A model generated the notes under the pieces. That model was given only the letters and a program-made list of their open reading frames with translations. It was not told the origin of the DNA and did not search any database. Positions 1 through 10,046 of a stretch of DNA of 64,000 bases are shown one piece after another. Numbering within the stretch: position 1 is the first letter of the stretch; each line of letters starts with the position of its first letter. The stretch spans positions 558,001 through 622,000 of the forward strand of contig NZ_BCTN01000001.1 in NCBI RefSeq assembly GCF_001571305.1. The letters run 5' to 3'. Made by a program: the position numbers and the translations under genes. The DNA is from Erwinia persicina NBRC 102418 (GTDB lineage: Bacteria > Pseudomonadota > Gammaproteobacteria > Enterobacterales > Enterobacteriaceae).

Positions 1-498
1 GTCTGCGTAATCTTTGTAGTAACGCACGCAGCGATAGCAGGCAATACAGCGGTTCATCTCATGCGAAATGAACGGGCCAAGATCCTGATTACGGTGGGTA
101 CGTTTAGTGAAGCGATAGCGGCGGAAACTGTGGCCGGTCATCACTGTCATATCCTGCAGGTGACAGTTACCGCCCTCTTCACAGACCGGACAATCGTGCG
201 GATGGTTGGTCATTAACCACTCCACCACACTTTCGCGGAACTCTTTTGCTTCACCGTCATCAATAGAGATGAAGGTACCGTCAGACGCCGGTGTCATGCA
301 GGACATAACCAGGCGACCACGGGTATCTTCGGCATTCTGAAATTGCTTCACCGCGCACTGGCGGCAGGCACCGACGCTACCGAGCGCCGGGTGCCAGCAG
401 AAATAAGGAATATCTAAGCCGAGGGAGAGACACGCCTGTAACAGGTTGTCTGCGCCATCAACATCATATTCTTTACCGTCTACATGAATTGTAGCCAT
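1..498 (-). CDS. nuoG: NADH-quinone oxidoreductase subunit G, N-terminal part (cut by window edge)
   Basis: Start of the large iron-sulfur subunit of respiratory complex I, which carries electrons from NuoEF towards the membrane arm. The minus strand reads [18 protein letters not shown] from the ATG at 498. Visible are the 2Fe-2S ferredoxin-type cysteines ([15 protein letters not shown]), the [14 protein letters not shown] cluster and the start of a 4Fe-4S motif (RCIACYRC), all as in E. coli NuoG. The protein continues beyond position 1, so only about 166 residues are present. An in-frame ATG lies at 507, but the GGAAG ribosome site only 2 bases upstream of it fits the 498 start better. It follows nuoF after 50 bases in the same operon. 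Confidence 0.96.
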   Translation of the reverse strand, partial: MATIHVDGKEYDVDGADNLLQACLSLGLDIPYFCWHPALGSVGACRQCAVKQFQNAEDTRGRLVMSCMTPASDGTFISIDDGEAKEFRESVVEWLMTNHPHDCPVCEEGGNCHLQDMTVMTGHSFRRYRFTKRTHRNQDLGPFISHEMNRCIACYRCVRYYKDYAD

Positions 499-548
499 AG
501 TGAACATGCTTCCGTAAGGCCCGTGCGAACACGGGCGTTAAACTTTGC

Positions 549-1889
549 TTACCAGCGCGCCTTTAACAGGTTGGGCTGGATGCCGCTAATCGCGTGTGCG
601 TTGCTGAATACCTGAGGTGCCATACCCGCTTCAAACTCTTCACGGAAGTATTTAATGGCACTTTGCAGTGGCTCTACTGCACCAGGCGCATGCGCACAGA
701 AGGTCTTACCCGGGCCAAGCTGGCGACAGAGCTGCAGCAGGGTTTCAATATCCCCAGGCTGGCCCTGCTTATTTTCCAGCGCGCGCAGGATTTTTACGCT
801 CCACGGCAAACCATCGCGGCAGGGGGTACACCAGCCACAGGACTCGCGAGCGAAGAACTCTTCCAGGTTACGCACCAGCGACACCATATTGATCTCGTGG
901 TCGACAGCCATTGCCAGTGCAGTCCCCAGACGGCTCCCGGCTTTGCCGATACTGGCAAATTCCATTGGCAGGTCAAGGTGTGCCTCGGTCAGGAAGTCTG
1001 TCCCTGCCCCGCCCGGCTGCCAGGCTTTAAACTTCAGGCCATCACGCATGCCACCGGCATACTCTTCGAGGATTTCACGAGCGGTGGTACCAAAGGGCAA
1101 CTCCCACACGCCAGGATTCTTCACGCGACCGGAAAAGCCCATCATTTTGGTACCGGTATCATCGCTGGTGGAGATGCCTTTGTACCAGTCAACACCGTTA
1201 GCGATGATCGCCGGAACGTTGGAGAGCGTCTCTACGTTGTTTACGCAGGTTGGCTTGCCCCAGGCACCCGCAGATGCCGGGAACGGCGGTTTGGAGCGAG
1301 GGTTTGCACGACGCCCTTCCAGCGAGTTAATCAGGGCGGTTTCTTCACCGCAGATATAACGTCCCGCACCGGTATGGACAATCAGCTCAAAGTCAAAGCC
1401 CGTACCGAGAATGTTCTTGCCAAGTAAGCCCGCTTCAGTCGCTTCAGCAATCGCCCGGCGCAGGTTAACGGCGGCCTCGATATACTCACCGCGCAGGAAG
1501 ATGTAGCCGCGATAGGTTTTCAGCGCGAAGGCAGCAATCAACATACCTTCCACCAGTTGATGGGGCATCTGCTCCATCAGCAGGCGGTCTTTATAAGTGC
1601 CCGGTTCCATTTCATCAGCATTACATAACAGGTAACGGATGTTCATGGATTCGTCTTTTGGCATCAGGCTCCACTTCAGACCCGTAGAGAAGCCTGCACC
1701 ACCGCGCCCTTTCAGACCGGAGTCTTTCACCTGGTTAACAATCTCTTCCGGCGACAGGGATTTCAGCGCTTTTTCAGCACCGGCATAACCATTCTTACTG
1801 CGGTACTCTTCGAGGAATACCGGCTGCTTGTCTTCACGCATCCGCCAGGTCAGCGGATGCATTTCGGCAGTACGCACGATCTGTCTCAT
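549..1889 (-). CDS. nuoF: NADH-quinone oxidoreductase subunit F (NADH- and FMN-binding)
   Basis: Complex I subunit that oxidises NADH through FMN and passes electrons to a 4Fe-4S cluster. The 446-residue product matches E. coli NuoF along its length. It shows the glycine-rich nucleotide-binding stretch [17 protein letters not shown] near residue 60, the FMN-site sequence [19 protein letters not shown] near 175, and the iron-sulfur cysteines [12 protein letters not shown] near 355 with a fourth cysteine in [10 protein letters not shown]. The start codon overlaps the nuoE stop by 4 bases (ATGA), implying translational coupling. Confidence 0.98.
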   Translation of the reverse strand: MRQIVRTAEMHPLTWRMREDKQPVFLEEYRSKNGYAGAEKALKSLSPEEIVNQVKDSGLKGRGGAGFSTGLKWSLMPKDESMNIRYLLCNADEMEPGTYKDRLLMEQMPHQLVEGMLIAAFALKTYRGYIFLRGEYIEAAVNLRRAIAEATEAGLLGKNILGTGFDFELIVHTGAGRYICGEETALINSLEGRRANPRSKPPFPASAGAWGKPTCVNNVETLSNVPAIIANGVDWYKGISTSDDTGTKMMGFSGRVKNPGVWELPFGTTAREILEEYAGGMRDGLKFKAWQPGGAGTDFLTEAHLDLPMEFASIGKAGSRLGTALAMAVDHEINMVSLVRNLEEFFARESCGWCTPCRDGLPWSVKILRALENKQGQPGDIETLLQLCRQLGPGKTFCAHAPGAVEPLQSAIKYFREEFEAGMAPQVFSNAHAISGIQPNLLKARW

Positions 1890-2401
1890 TGATACTGCTC
1901 CAGTAAGTTGGCGATACCTTCCGGCGTGAGATGAACATGGGTATCTTCATCCACCATCATCACCGGCCCTTTGTCGCAGTTACCGAGGCAGCAGGTTGGC
2001 AGCAGCGTGAAACGCCCGTCTGCCGTGGTCTGTCCCGGTTTAATATTCAGGTTGCTTTCCAGTGCCGACTGAATCCCCTGGAAACCGGTGATGTGACACA
2101 CCACGCTGTCGCAATAGCGGATCACATGACGCCCCACCGGCGTACGGAAGATCTGGCTGTAAAACGTGGCCACCCCTTCAACATCGCTGGCCGGGATGCC
2201 CAACACTTCAGCGATCGCATGGATGGCACCGTCCGGTACCCAGCCTCGGTGTTTCTGAACGATTTTCAGCGCTTCGATAGATGCCGCGCGGGCATCTTCA
2301 TAGTGGTGCTTTTCATGCTCGATGGCATCGCGCTCTGCCGCACTCAGCACAAAAGCTCCGGTTTCGTCGATCGTTTCGATCGCAATTCTCTGATCGTGCA
2401 T
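1886..2401 (-). CDS. nuoE: NADH-quinone oxidoreductase subunit E (2Fe-2S, thioredoxin-like)
   Basis: Peripheral-arm subunit of complex I holding a 2Fe-2S cluster. At 171 residues it is slightly longer than the E. coli protein (166). The four ligand cysteines are visible in [10 protein letters not shown] and in [12 protein letters not shown], in the C-terminal thioredoxin-like domain. It lies 2 bases downstream of nuoCD and overlaps nuoF. Confidence 0.97.
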   Translation of the reverse strand: MHDQRIAIETIDETGAFVLSAAERDAIEHEKHHYEDARAASIEALKIVQKHRGWVPDGAIHAIAEVLGIPASDVEGVATFYSQIFRTPVGRHVIRYCDSVVCHITGFQGIQSALESNLNIKPGQTTADGRFTLLPTCCLGNCDKGPVMMVDEDTHVHLTPEGIANLLEQYQ

Positions 2402-2403
2402 AA

Positions 2404-4203
2404 TTAGCGGTCCACGTCTGACATAACAAAATCGATACTACCGAGGTATACGATCAGATCGGATACCAGGCTGCCGTTGATCACCGATGGGATCTGTTGC
2501 AAGTGCGGGAAGCTCGGCGTACGCACGCGGGTGCGGTAGCTCATCGTGCTGCCATCACTGGTCAGGTAGTAACTGTTGATCCCTTTGGTCGCTTCAATCA
2601 TCTGGAAGGATTCGTTTGCCGGCATTACCGGGCCCCACGAAACCTGCAGGAAGTGAGTGATCAGGGTTTCGATATGCTGCAGCGTGCGCTCTTTCGGCGG
2701 CGGCGTGGTCAGCGGATGGTCAGCCTTGAACGGGCCTGCTGGCATGTTCTTCAGGCACTGTTCCAGGATGCGCATACTCTGGCGCATCTCTTCCATCTTC
2801 AGCATGACACGGGTGTAAGCACAGCTTACGCCATCTCCGATTGGCACTTCGAAATCGAAGTTTTCATAACCGGAATAGGGACGCCATTTACGCACATCAA
2901 AGTCCAGACCGGTACCACGCAGGCCAGCCCCCGTCGTGCCCCAGGCCAGTGCTTCTTCCATGTTATAGGCAGAAACCCCTTTGGAACGGGCAATAAGCAC
3001 GGAGTTTTTCAGTGCGGTCTGCTCATAGGCTTTCAGACGCTTAGGCATCCAGTCCAGGAACTCACGCAGCAGGCGCTCCCAGCCTTTAGGCAGATCATGC
3101 GCCACGCCACCAATGCGGAACCAGGCCGGATGCATACGGAAGCCGGTAATGGCTTCTACCACGTCGTAAATTTTCTGGCGGTCAGTAAAGGCAAAGAACA
3201 CCGGGGACATAGCACCGACGTCCTGGATAAACGTAGAGATGTACAGCAGGTGGCTGTTTATACGGAACAGCTCTGATAGCATCACGCGAATGACTTCCAC
3301 GCGCTCAGGGACTTTGATACCAGCCAGCTTTTCTACCGCCAGCACGTACGGCATTTCGTTTACGCAGCCGCCGAGATACTCAATACGGTCGGTATACGGA
3401 ATGTAGCTGTGCCAGGACTGGCGTTCACCCATTTTTTCGGCACCACGATGGTGGTATCCGATATCCGGCACGCAGTCGACGATCTCTTCACCGTCCAGTT
3501 GCAGGATGATACGGAACGCGCCGTGCGCAGAAGGGTGGTTCGGGCCCAGGTTGAGGAACATGAAGTCCTCATTGTTGGTCGAACGCTTCATACCCCAGTC
3601 TTCAGGCTTGAAGGTCAGAGATTCCATCTCCAGATCTTCTTTCTGCTTGGTCAGTTCAAACGGATCGAACTCGGTCGCACGCGCAGGGTAATCTTTGCGC
3701 AGCGGATGCCCTTCCCAGCTCTGCGGCATCATAATGCGCGTCAGGTGCGGGTGGCCTTCAACATTGATACCAAACATCTCCCAGGTTTCACGCTCATACC
3801 AGTTGGCATTCGGGAAAATTTTGGTGATGGTGGGCACATTCAAATCGTTTTCAGACAACGCCACCTTGAGCATGATGTCGCGGTTACGTTCAATGGAGAT
3901 GAAGTGATAGAAAACGGAAAAATCCGCCGCCGGTAAACCGGCACGGTGAGTACGCAGGCGCTCATCCATGCCATGCAGGTCATACAGCATCACATAGGGT
4001 TTAGGCAGCTTGCGCAGGAACTCAATAATCTCAAGCAACTGCTCACGTTTTACCCAGACCACCGGCACACCGGTACGGGTCGCTTGTACTGTAAAGGCAT
4101 CAGGCCCAAAACGATTACGCAGCTCGCCGATCACCGGGTCATCCTGGTGATCTCGGGTTTGCCATAACGGCTGGGCGAGATCTTGCGTGGTTAAATCTGT
4201 CAT
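2404..4203 (-). CDS. nuoC: NADH-quinone oxidoreductase fused subunit C/D
   Basis: Natural fusion of the 30 kDa (NuoC) and 49 kDa (NuoD) complex I subunits, as in other Enterobacterales; NuoD forms part of the quinone-binding cavity. The 599-residue product has the NuoC domain in roughly residues 1-190 ([16 protein letters not shown]) and the NuoD domain from about 210 ([31 protein letters not shown]), ending in [11 protein letters not shown] as in E. coli. It is separated from nuoB by 118 bases, the largest gap within the nuo genes visible here. Confidence 0.98.
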   Translation of the reverse strand: MTDLTTQDLAQPLWQTRDHQDDPVIGELRNRFGPDAFTVQATRTGVPVVWVKREQLLEIIEFLRKLPKPYVMLYDLHGMDERLRTHRAGLPAADFSVFYHFISIERNRDIMLKVALSENDLNVPTITKIFPNANWYERETWEMFGINVEGHPHLTRIMMPQSWEGHPLRKDYPARATEFDPFELTKQKEDLEMESLTFKPEDWGMKRSTNNEDFMFLNLGPNHPSAHGAFRIILQLDGEEIVDCVPDIGYHHRGAEKMGERQSWHSYIPYTDRIEYLGGCVNEMPYVLAVEKLAGIKVPERVEVIRVMLSELFRINSHLLYISTFIQDVGAMSPVFFAFTDRQKIYDVVEAITGFRMHPAWFRIGGVAHDLPKGWERLLREFLDWMPKRLKAYEQTALKNSVLIARSKGVSAYNMEEALAWGTTGAGLRGTGLDFDVRKWRPYSGYENFDFEVPIGDGVSCAYTRVMLKMEEMRQSMRILEQCLKNMPAGPFKADHPLTTPPPKERTLQHIETLITHFLQVSWGPVMPANESFQMIEATKGINSYYLTSDGSTMSYRTRVRTPSFPHLQQIPSVINGSLVSDLIVYLGSIDFVMSDVDR

Positions 4204-4321
4204 AAGTTGTTCACCATGCTGGCCTGTCTGACAGGCACTCAGTGTTGGCGTCAGGTGGGTCAGCGCAGATGACGTTGTGTTTTTATTGCGCTTTTAATGA
4301 CCACATCCATAAACTGCTGTC

Positions 4322-4996
4322 TTAAATTTCGTCAGGGGTACGCAGATTGGTTACTGCAATACGCTCGGCGTTTTTCCTGTCGCGCTCAGACTGCATATTC
4401 GCGCGATAAACACCCTGATCGCTGACGACCCACGACAGCGGGCGACGTTCTTTGCCGATCGACTCCTGCAGCAGCAGCAGCGCCTGCATATAGGCTTCCG
4501 GACGAGGCGGACAGCCAGGAATATACACATCAACCGGCAGGAATTTGTCCACACCCTGCACCACAGAGTAGATATCGTACATGCCGCCGGAGTTAGCACA
4601 GGCGCCCATCGAAATCACCCATTTAGGTTCCAGCATCTGATCATAGAGGCGCTGCACAACCGGGGCCATCTTGGTAAAACAGGTTCCTGCTACCACCATA
4701 AAGTCTGCCTGACGTGGTGAAGCACGGATAACTTCAGAACCAAATCGCGCCACGTCGTGTACCGAAGTAAACGACGTTGTCATCTCGACGTAGCAACAAG
4801 AAAGACCGAAGTTGAACGGCCAGAGGGAATTCTTACGACCCCAGTTCACCATATCGTGCAGGGCATGTTCTAACTTGCCCATGTAGACGTTTTGATGAAC
4901 GTGCTTTTCCAGGGGATCGGTGACGATCTCCTGCTTTTGCAGTGGGTAACGGTCATTCTCACCGTTCGGGTCTATGCGGGTGAGCGTATAGTCCAT
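4322..4996 (-). CDS. nuoB: NADH-quinone oxidoreductase subunit B (N2 cluster)
   Basis: Complex I subunit that holds the terminal 4Fe-4S cluster N2, the direct electron donor to quinone. The 224-residue product carries the tandem cysteines in [10 protein letters not shown], a further cysteine in [12 protein letters not shown] and the last ligand in [11 protein letters not shown]. It lies 17 bases downstream of nuoA in the same transcription unit. Confidence 0.98.
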   Translation of the reverse strand: MDYTLTRIDPNGENDRYPLQKQEIVTDPLEKHVHQNVYMGKLEHALHDMVNWGRKNSLWPFNFGLSCCYVEMTTSFTSVHDVARFGSEVIRASPRQADFMVVAGTCFTKMAPVVQRLYDQMLEPKWVISMGACANSGGMYDIYSVVQGVDKFLPVDVYIPGCPPRPEAYMQALLLLQESIGKERRPLSWVVSDQGVYRANMQSERDRKNAERIAVTNLRTPDEI

Positions 4997-5013
4997 GTGT
5001 TTTTGCCTCGCTG

Positions 5014-5451
5014 TTACTGCTTGTGACGGTTGGCGTGCGAGATGGTGGTAGGTTTGACGTCAAACTGACGACGGGCAGGTGCCCAATCCAGTGCGCCTAT
5101 GCGAACCAGATAAAACAGACCAGCAAGCAGAACCAAAATGAAAATGGCGGCTTCGACAAAGCCGACCCATCCGCTTTCGCGAATCGCCGTCGACCATGCG
5201 TAAAGATAGAGGGCTTCAACGTCGAAGATGACGAAGAACATGGCAACCAGATAAAACTTGGCAGACAGGCGCAGTTTTGCCGTGCCAACGGAGGCTATAC
5301 CGGATTCGAAAGGGGTATTTGTATGCCTTCCACGGGCTTTTCCGCCCAAAAACCATGCCCCGGCCAACATCAGGCAGCAGAGACCAATCGAGACGATCAG
5401 GAAAACAGCAAATGCCCAATGATGGGCGACGACTTCTGTGGTTGTTGACAT
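5014..5451 (-). CDS. nuoA: NADH-quinone oxidoreductase subunit A, first gene of the nuo operon
   Basis: Small membrane subunit of complex I. The 145-residue product has three hydrophobic segments (about 12-34, 66-86 and 97-117) and the conserved acidic residues of the loop around [13 protein letters not shown] and of [14 protein letters not shown], which contribute to the proton/quinone coupling region. It is the promoter-proximal gene; the 667-base gap upstream separates it from lrhA. Confidence 0.97.
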   Translation of the reverse strand: MSTTTEVVAHHWAFAVFLIVSIGLCCLMLAGAWFLGGKARGRHTNTPFESGIASVGTAKLRLSAKFYLVAMFFVIFDVEALYLYAWSTAIRESGWVGFVEAAIFILVLLAGLFYLVRIGALDWAPARRQFDVKPTTISHANRHKQ

Positions 5452-6010
5452 ACTCTTGCTTACTCACCAAAAGTGGCGTTTTGCGTTCTGCTCTCATATT
5501 TGGCAGTTAACACACCACATCGATTCAAGGGAAGAATGAAAAACCGGATAAATTATACTGACTTTCATGATTAGGCAGTAATTTTATGTGGTTTTTTACT
5601 CCTTTAACTGACCTTTTGTCAACTTTGACAAAACTATCCGCACATTAATTTACACAGACAACATTTTTTTAACACATGATGCTTAAAAAGTGGGCTAAGT
5701 CGTGTCAGTGGCATCATGTGATCAAAGTGTAGCGGTAAAAAACCTGTTTGGATCCTGTATTTAACAAGGTCTATTTTGGCAGGAAAGAGCGGGTTTTCCT
5801 GCCCCTTAATGGGGTTATTTTTTTGATCCAGGACACACTTTGGTGTTTTTTGGCAGAAAAATGGGCAGTTTTATTTGTGCAGAATCAATTCACTGATCGG
5901 ACCAGGGCAGAAAAAAGCACCGGAATATTCAGTAAAAACAACATCGCGCAATTTTTGACACTCAACAACGTAATGAAGGCAAGAAAATCCTGATATCACT
6001 CGACATAATC
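5452..6010. promoter_or_regulatory. nuo upstream region with a hairpin followed by a T-rich run
   Basis: About 560 bases lie between the nuoA start and the lrhA terminator, matching the long regulatory region known upstream of nuo in E. coli. I see no convincing gene in it. The clearest structure is a hairpin with 9-base arms, GGCAGGAAA (5778-5786) and TTTCCTGCC (5795-5803), followed by a small CCCC/GGGG stem (5802-5805 with 5811-5814) and TTATTTTTTT (5815-5824). Read on the plus strand this looks terminator-like; read on the minus strand it would fold in a nuo leader if transcription starts upstream of it. No specific FNR or ArcA site was fixed. Confidence 0.45.
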
Positions 6011-6012
6011 GC

Positions 6013-6053
6013 AAAAAAAAGGCCTTCCAGTGATGTATTCATCTGAAAGGCCT
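6013..6053 (-). terminator. Intrinsic terminator downstream of lrhA
   Basis: The arms at 6020-6030 and 6043-6053 form an 11-base stem with one mismatch (AGGCCTTTCAG read on the minus strand), a 12-base loop and eight U residues on the minus strand (plus-strand A run 6013-6020). It lies about 65 bases past the lrhA stop. Confidence 0.85.
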
Positions 6054-6118
6054 GTTTTATGCAGTAAAACTAAAAAAAATCATTTTTAATGATAAAAATA
6101 ATCGTTAGCGTTTACTCA

Positions 6119-7045
6119 TTACTCTTCTTCATCTGCAAATGCTGCGTCATCCTGAGCCGTAACGGTCAGATTGTAGGGATCGTTACGTGATTCCATCGCA
6201 TTGAAGATAGCCAGGGCCAGCTCGTTGTCGCTATCAGGATTACGGCAAAGTAAATATTCCGTATCAGGCAACATTGGCAATCCCTCAGCAGCCCCCATCA
6301 CACGCAGTTCAGGGCTCATCATCTCAACTGGGCGGGCAGTCACTCCCAGCCCTGCTTTAACGGCTGCGCGAACAGCAGCCAACGTCGAGGCCACATAAGA
6401 AATGCGCCACGGAATACCGGCTTCGTTCAGATGGTCAATGGCCATATCACGATAAGGACTTGGCTCATCCAGCAGGACCAGTGGGATCGCTTCCCCGCGC
6501 TGGAAGATATAGTCTGCCGCACAGTACCAGAGCGTTGGTGAGGTACGTAAGACCTGCCAGGTGAAGTTCATCGGACTGGAGGTCGTTACCACCAAATCAA
6601 CTTCGCCCTGGTTCAGCATTTCCATCATAAACGGGTTGCGCTTCACCCGGACATCAATAGCCAGTTTTGGGTAGACCGAAGTCACGCGGTTAAGCAGGAA
6701 CGGCAAAATAGTGTCAGAGGTATCATCGGATGCGCCGATAGTCAGAACCCCCTGAATGTTGCTGTACATCAGAGAAGTACAGGCTTCATCGTTGAAGCGC
6801 AGTATCTTCCTGGCGTAACCCAGCAGTTGAATACCATGTTCCGTCAATAACTTGTTGCGTCCATGCCTGGCAAACAGCTCTTTGCCTACCAATTGTTCCA
6901 GACGCTGCATTTGCTGACTCACCGCTGACTGCGTTCTGCACACCGCCGCTGCGGCCGCAGCAAAAGTGTTCAGATCGGCAACAGCAACGAAGGTTCTCAG
7001 CAGATCGAGGTCGAGATTGAGTACTGGACGATTTGCACTAGTCAT
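6119..7045 (-). CDS. lrhA: LysR-family transcriptional regulator LrhA (HexA)
   Basis: Global regulator that represses flagellar and other motility and virulence genes in E. coli and, as HexA/PecT, in soft-rot and plant-associated relatives. The N-terminal winged helix-turn-helix ([20 protein letters not shown], about residues 25-45) is nearly identical to E. coli LrhA, followed by the effector-binding domain. The ATG at 7045 gives [16 protein letters not shown], aligning with E. coli MISANRP and a product of 308 residues; an in-frame GTG at 7057 would add four residues. It stands alone between two long non-coding stretches. Confidence 0.96.
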   Translation of the reverse strand: MTSANRPVLNLDLDLLRTFVAVADLNTFAAAAAAVCRTQSAVSQQMQRLEQLVGKELFARHGRNKLLTEHGIQLLGYARKILRFNDEACTSLMYSNIQGVLTIGASDDTSDTILPFLLNRVTSVYPKLAIDVRVKRNPFMMEMLNQGEVDLVVTTSSPMNFTWQVLRTSPTLWYCAADYIFQRGEAIPLVLLDEPSPYRDMAIDHLNEAGIPWRISYVASTLAAVRAAVKAGLGVTARPVEMMSPELRVMGAAEGLPMLPDTEYLLCRNPDSDNELALAIFNAMESRNDPYNLTVTAQDDAAFADEEE

Positions 7046-8073
7046 GTTTTTCTTCACTTTATAAGTTTTTTACAAACAGCTACCCTGGTGTTATTACCTG
7101 CTTTATCAAAGGGATAAAACGATAACAATTGCGTAATGGCTACAGTGTTAAGTAATAAAGTATTACCTTATGCATTACTCTCATTAGCAGACGATCACGC
7201 CGTTTCTACTCTGTTAATTCCTTCCAGCTTAAAAGAGCTGAAAGGAAGATAAAGATTCTCACGTCTGATACATCGCTAATGCACGCTGCACTAACCCATA
7301 AGTTGCAGGAAGCCGCGTCGTTATAGTTTATTAACGCCGACAAAACTCAATCAGAGACGAGTTGCGGTGTCGTTAGTCTAAAACAACCATTGAAAATTAA
7401 GTTACCAACACGCTGTGATAGCAGCGAAAAATGTTAAGCAGTACTTACTGTTCAAGGTAATAAAAATGTTTTTTTTATTTCCCGGGCGACCTGCACGCAC
7501 GGTGCAAAGCCTCCTGAAGGTTATCCTGACATACTGTCGTTTACTTTTTAAGCCTAAAACCCAATATTCTTATCACTAAAGTAAGATTTTATCGGCAAGG
7601 GCCTACATGACAGGCTTTTTCACTGCATTATCTGTCTCAATACACCTTTTGCGAGAATCACGCCCCGGGCATCGGACCGGGTATCCCCTCCCTGCCCCAT
7701 GTTGATGCAAACGACGCATTGCTTAAAAAATAAACAGTCATGTAAGGGTTATTTGACTGTTTCTGCCATCATTAGTGCACGTTTTTTTACTAAATAATTT
7801 AATCATTACGTCGGGAAACAGTAAAAGCCGTCTCGTCATCTTGTTATGTTAAAACGACCTTCCAGACGTTAGCATCGGAATAGGCTCAATATGTAGCATG
7901 AAATATCCCTCCAGAACCTGTTAGCGCGACCCACTGCCATCAGAATGAAAAAATCCTCCTTTAACACACCAAAGCCTGCTGCTGCCCTTCAAAAAAAACC
8001 GGTAGAGGAGTACATTGTGCAATGTTTAGTTTTCCACGGCAGGAAACCGCTTCTGCCAGTCAAGGCGACAGAG
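7046..8073. promoter_or_regulatory. Long lrhA-alaA intergenic region
   Basis: About 1 kb of AT-rich sequence separates the divergent lrhA and alaA genes; the corresponding E. coli gap is similarly long. I find no protein-coding stretch with a ribosome site except the short reading frame just before alaA. A candidate RcsAB box and the alaA leader are listed separately. The length and the spacing from lrhA are consistent with a distant lrhA promoter and a long untranslated leader. Confidence 0.6.
7559..7572 (-). promoter_or_regulatory. Candidate RcsAB box upstream of lrhA
   Basis: The minus strand reads TAAGAATATTGGGT, matching the first ten positions of the RcsAB consensus TAAGAATATTCCTA and diverging in the last four. 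RcsB/RcsA control of lrhA is established in E. coli. Here the site is about 515 bases before the start codon. The match is incomplete, so this is a suggestion only. Confidence 0.3.
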
Positions 8074-8087
8074 ATGACCCCAATTGA
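8022..8087 (+). other. Possible 21-codon leader ORF, or alternative GTG start, before alaA
   Basis: A strong ribosome site (GAGGAG, 8005-8010) lies upstream of the alaA start, but it serves other codons better. An in-frame GTG at 8017 would give an AlaA extended by 19 residues. An ATG at 8022 opens a different frame reading MFSFPRQETASASQGDR and stopping at 8087, 14 bases past the alaA ATG. The overlap geometry would suit translational coupling. Both readings are inferences. Confidence 0.3.
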
Positions 8088-9291
8088 TAAATCCAGCAAA
8101 CTGGATAACGTGTGTTACGACATTCGCGGCCCGGTGCTAAAAGAAGCAAAACGCCTCGAAGAAGAAGGCAATAAAGTTCTTAAACTGAATATCGGCAACC
8201 CTGCCCCCTTCGGTTTTGAAGCCCCCGACGAAATCCTCGTCGATGTCATCCGCAATCTGCCAGGCGCGCAGGGTTACTGTGATTCGAAAGGCCTCTATTC
8301 CGCCCGTAAAGCGATCATGCAGCACTACCAGGCGCGCGGTATGCGCGATATCACGGTAGAAGACATCTATATTGGTAACGGTGTTTCAGAGCTGATCGTA
8401 CAGTCGATGCAGGCGCTACTGAACAGCGGCGACGAAATGCTGGTCCCGGCCCCGGATTACCCACTCTGGACCGCCGCTGTTTCACTGTCCGGTGGGAAAG
8501 CCGTGCACTACCTGTGTGATGAGTCCGCAGGCTGGTTCCCGGACCTCGACGATATTCGCAGCAAAATCACCCCGCGTACGCGCGGTATCGTGATCATCAA
8601 CCCGAATAACCCGACGGGTGCCGTCTACAGCAAAGAGCTGTTGATGGAGGTGGTTGAACTGGCCCGTCAGCACAACCTGATTATTTTTGCCGATGAGATC
8701 TACGACAAGATCCTTTACGATGTTGCCCAGCACCACTCCATTGCGGCCCTGGCGCCCGACCTGCTGACCATCACCTTTAACGGGTTGTCTAAAACCTATC
8801 GCGTGGCGGGTTTCCGTCAGGGCTGGATGGTGCTTAACGGGCCGAAGAAGCACGCTAAAGGTTATATTGAAGGGCTGGAGATGCTGGCCTCAATGCGCCT
8901 GTGCGCAAACGTCCCCGCCCAGCACGCGATTCAGACGGCGCTGGGGGGTTATCAGAGCATCAGTGAGTTTATTCAGCCCGGCGGCCGCCTGTATGAACAG
9001 CGTAACCGTGCATGGGAACTGATAAACGAGATCCCGGGTGTCAGTTGCGTGAAGCCGCAGGGAGCGCTGTATATGTTCCCGAAAATCGACGCGAAAAAAT
9101 TTAACATCCATGACGATCAGAAAATGGTCCTCGATTTCCTGCTGCAGGAAAAAGTGCTGCTGGTGCAGGGTACGGCCTTTAACTGGCCATGGCCGGACCA
9201 CGTACGTATCGTCACCCTGCCCCGCGTAGATGAACTGGAGATGGCTATCAATAAATTTGGCCGTTTCCTCGGCGGATACCGCCAGCTGTAA
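8074..9291 (+). CDS. alaA: Glutamate-pyruvate aminotransferase AlaA
   Basis: PLP-dependent class I/II aminotransferase that makes L-alanine from pyruvate and glutamate; formerly yfbQ. Starting at the ATG at 8074 gives MTPIDKSSKLDNVCYD and 405 residues, the same start and length as E. coli AlaA. The PLP-lysine lies in FNGLSKTYRVAGFRQGW near residue 240, the cofactor aspartate in IIFADEIYDK, and a C-terminal arginine binds the substrate carboxylate. The open frame extends back to 7945, but the extra N-terminal residues are not family-like. It is followed by yfbR after 60 bases. Confidence 0.95.
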   Translation: MTPIDKSSKLDNVCYDIRGPVLKEAKRLEEEGNKVLKLNIGNPAPFGFEAPDEILVDVIRNLPGAQGYCDSKGLYSARKAIMQHYQARGMRDITVEDIYIGNGVSELIVQSMQALLNSGDEMLVPAPDYPLWTAAVSLSGGKAVHYLCDESAGWFPDLDDIRSKITPRTRGIVIINPNNPTGAVYSKELLMEVVELARQHNLIIFADEIYDKILYDVAQHHSIAALAPDLLTITFNGLSKTYRVAGFRQGWMVLNGPKKHAKGYIEGLEMLASMRLCANVPAQHAIQTALGGYQSISEFIQPGGRLYEQRNRAWELINEIPGVSCVKPQGALYMFPKIDAKKFNIHDDQKMVLDFLLQEKVLLVQGTAFNWPWPDHVRIVTLPRVDELEMAINKFGRFLGGYRQL

Positions 9292-9351
9292 TCTTCTCCC
9301 CGAAGGGCGGCTCAGGCCGCTCTTTGCATTGTGACGTAAGGGAAAAAGACC

Positions 9352-9948
9352 ATGAACCAGAGCCACTTCTTTGCTCACCTCTCCCGTCTGAAACTGATTA
9401 ATCGCTGGCCGCTGATGCGCAACGTGCGCACGGAAAACGTTTCTGAGCACAGCCTGCAGGTCGCCATGGTCGCGCATGCACTGGCATTGATTAAGAACAA
9501 GAAATTTAACGGCAATCTCAATGCTGAACGCATCGCGATGATGGCAATTTATCATGATGCCAGCGAAGTGCTGACCGGCGATCTGCCCACGCCAGTGAAG
9601 TATTACAACGCGCAGATCGCCCACGAGTACAAGAAAATTGAGAAAATTGCGCAGCAAAAGCTGATTGAAATGCTGCCGGAAGAGCTGCGTTCGGCTTATG
9701 CCCCGCTGATCGATGAACATCAGCATAGCGAGGCCGAAACGGCCATCGTCAAGCAGGCTGATGCACTCTGTGCCTACCTGAAATGTCTGGAAGAGCTGTC
9801 AGCGGGGAACAACGAGTTTCTGCTGGCAAAGGCACGGCTGGAAAAAACGCTGGCGCAGCGCCACAGCCCGGAGATGGACTATTTCGTGGAGGTGTTTGTA
9901 CCCAGCTTCAGCCTGTCGCTGGATGAGATTAGCCAGGACTCGCTGTAA
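9352..9948 (+). CDS. yfbR: 5'-deoxynucleotidase YfbR (HD domain)
   Basis: Cytosolic HD-domain phosphohydrolase that dephosphorylates deoxyribonucleoside 5'-monophosphates. The 198-residue product (E. coli 199) shows the metal-binding histidines in [14 protein letters not shown] and the HD pair in [19 protein letters not shown], plus a distal aspartate in [23 protein letters not shown]-type ribosome site precedes the ATG. In E. coli yfbS follows; here the next gene is hxpA on the other strand. Confidence 0.96.
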   Translation: MNQSHFFAHLSRLKLINRWPLMRNVRTENVSEHSLQVAMVAHALALIKNKKFNGNLNAERIAMMAIYHDASEVLTGDLPTPVKYYNAQIAHEYKKIEKIAQQKLIEMLPEELRSAYAPLIDEHQHSEAETAIVKQADALCAYLKCLEELSAGNNEFLLAKARLEKTLAQRHSPEMDYFVEVFVPSFSLSLDEISQDSL

Positions 9949-10013
9949 GTGTATTCCGGGTTGTCAGCGCAACAGTGATCACGCCCTCGCCGTGGCGAGA
10001 AAAATCGGCCAGC

Positions 10014-10037
10014 AAAAAAAACCCCGCGGTGGCGGGG
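10014..10037 (-). terminator. Intrinsic terminator downstream of hxpA
   Basis: CCCCGC (10022-10027) pairs with GCGGGG (10032-10037) around a 4-base loop and, on the minus strand, is followed by eight U residues (A run 10014-10021). It ends the yfbV-yfbU-hxpA unit nine bases after the hxpA stop. Confidence 0.85.
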
Positions 10038-10046
10038 CTGAATAAC

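Noticed and set aside
5748-5993. 81-codon plus-strand reading frame in the nuo upstream region
   Set aside because: No ribosome site, no recognisable similarity, and it runs through the hairpin and T run; more likely chance in AT-rich regulatory DNA.
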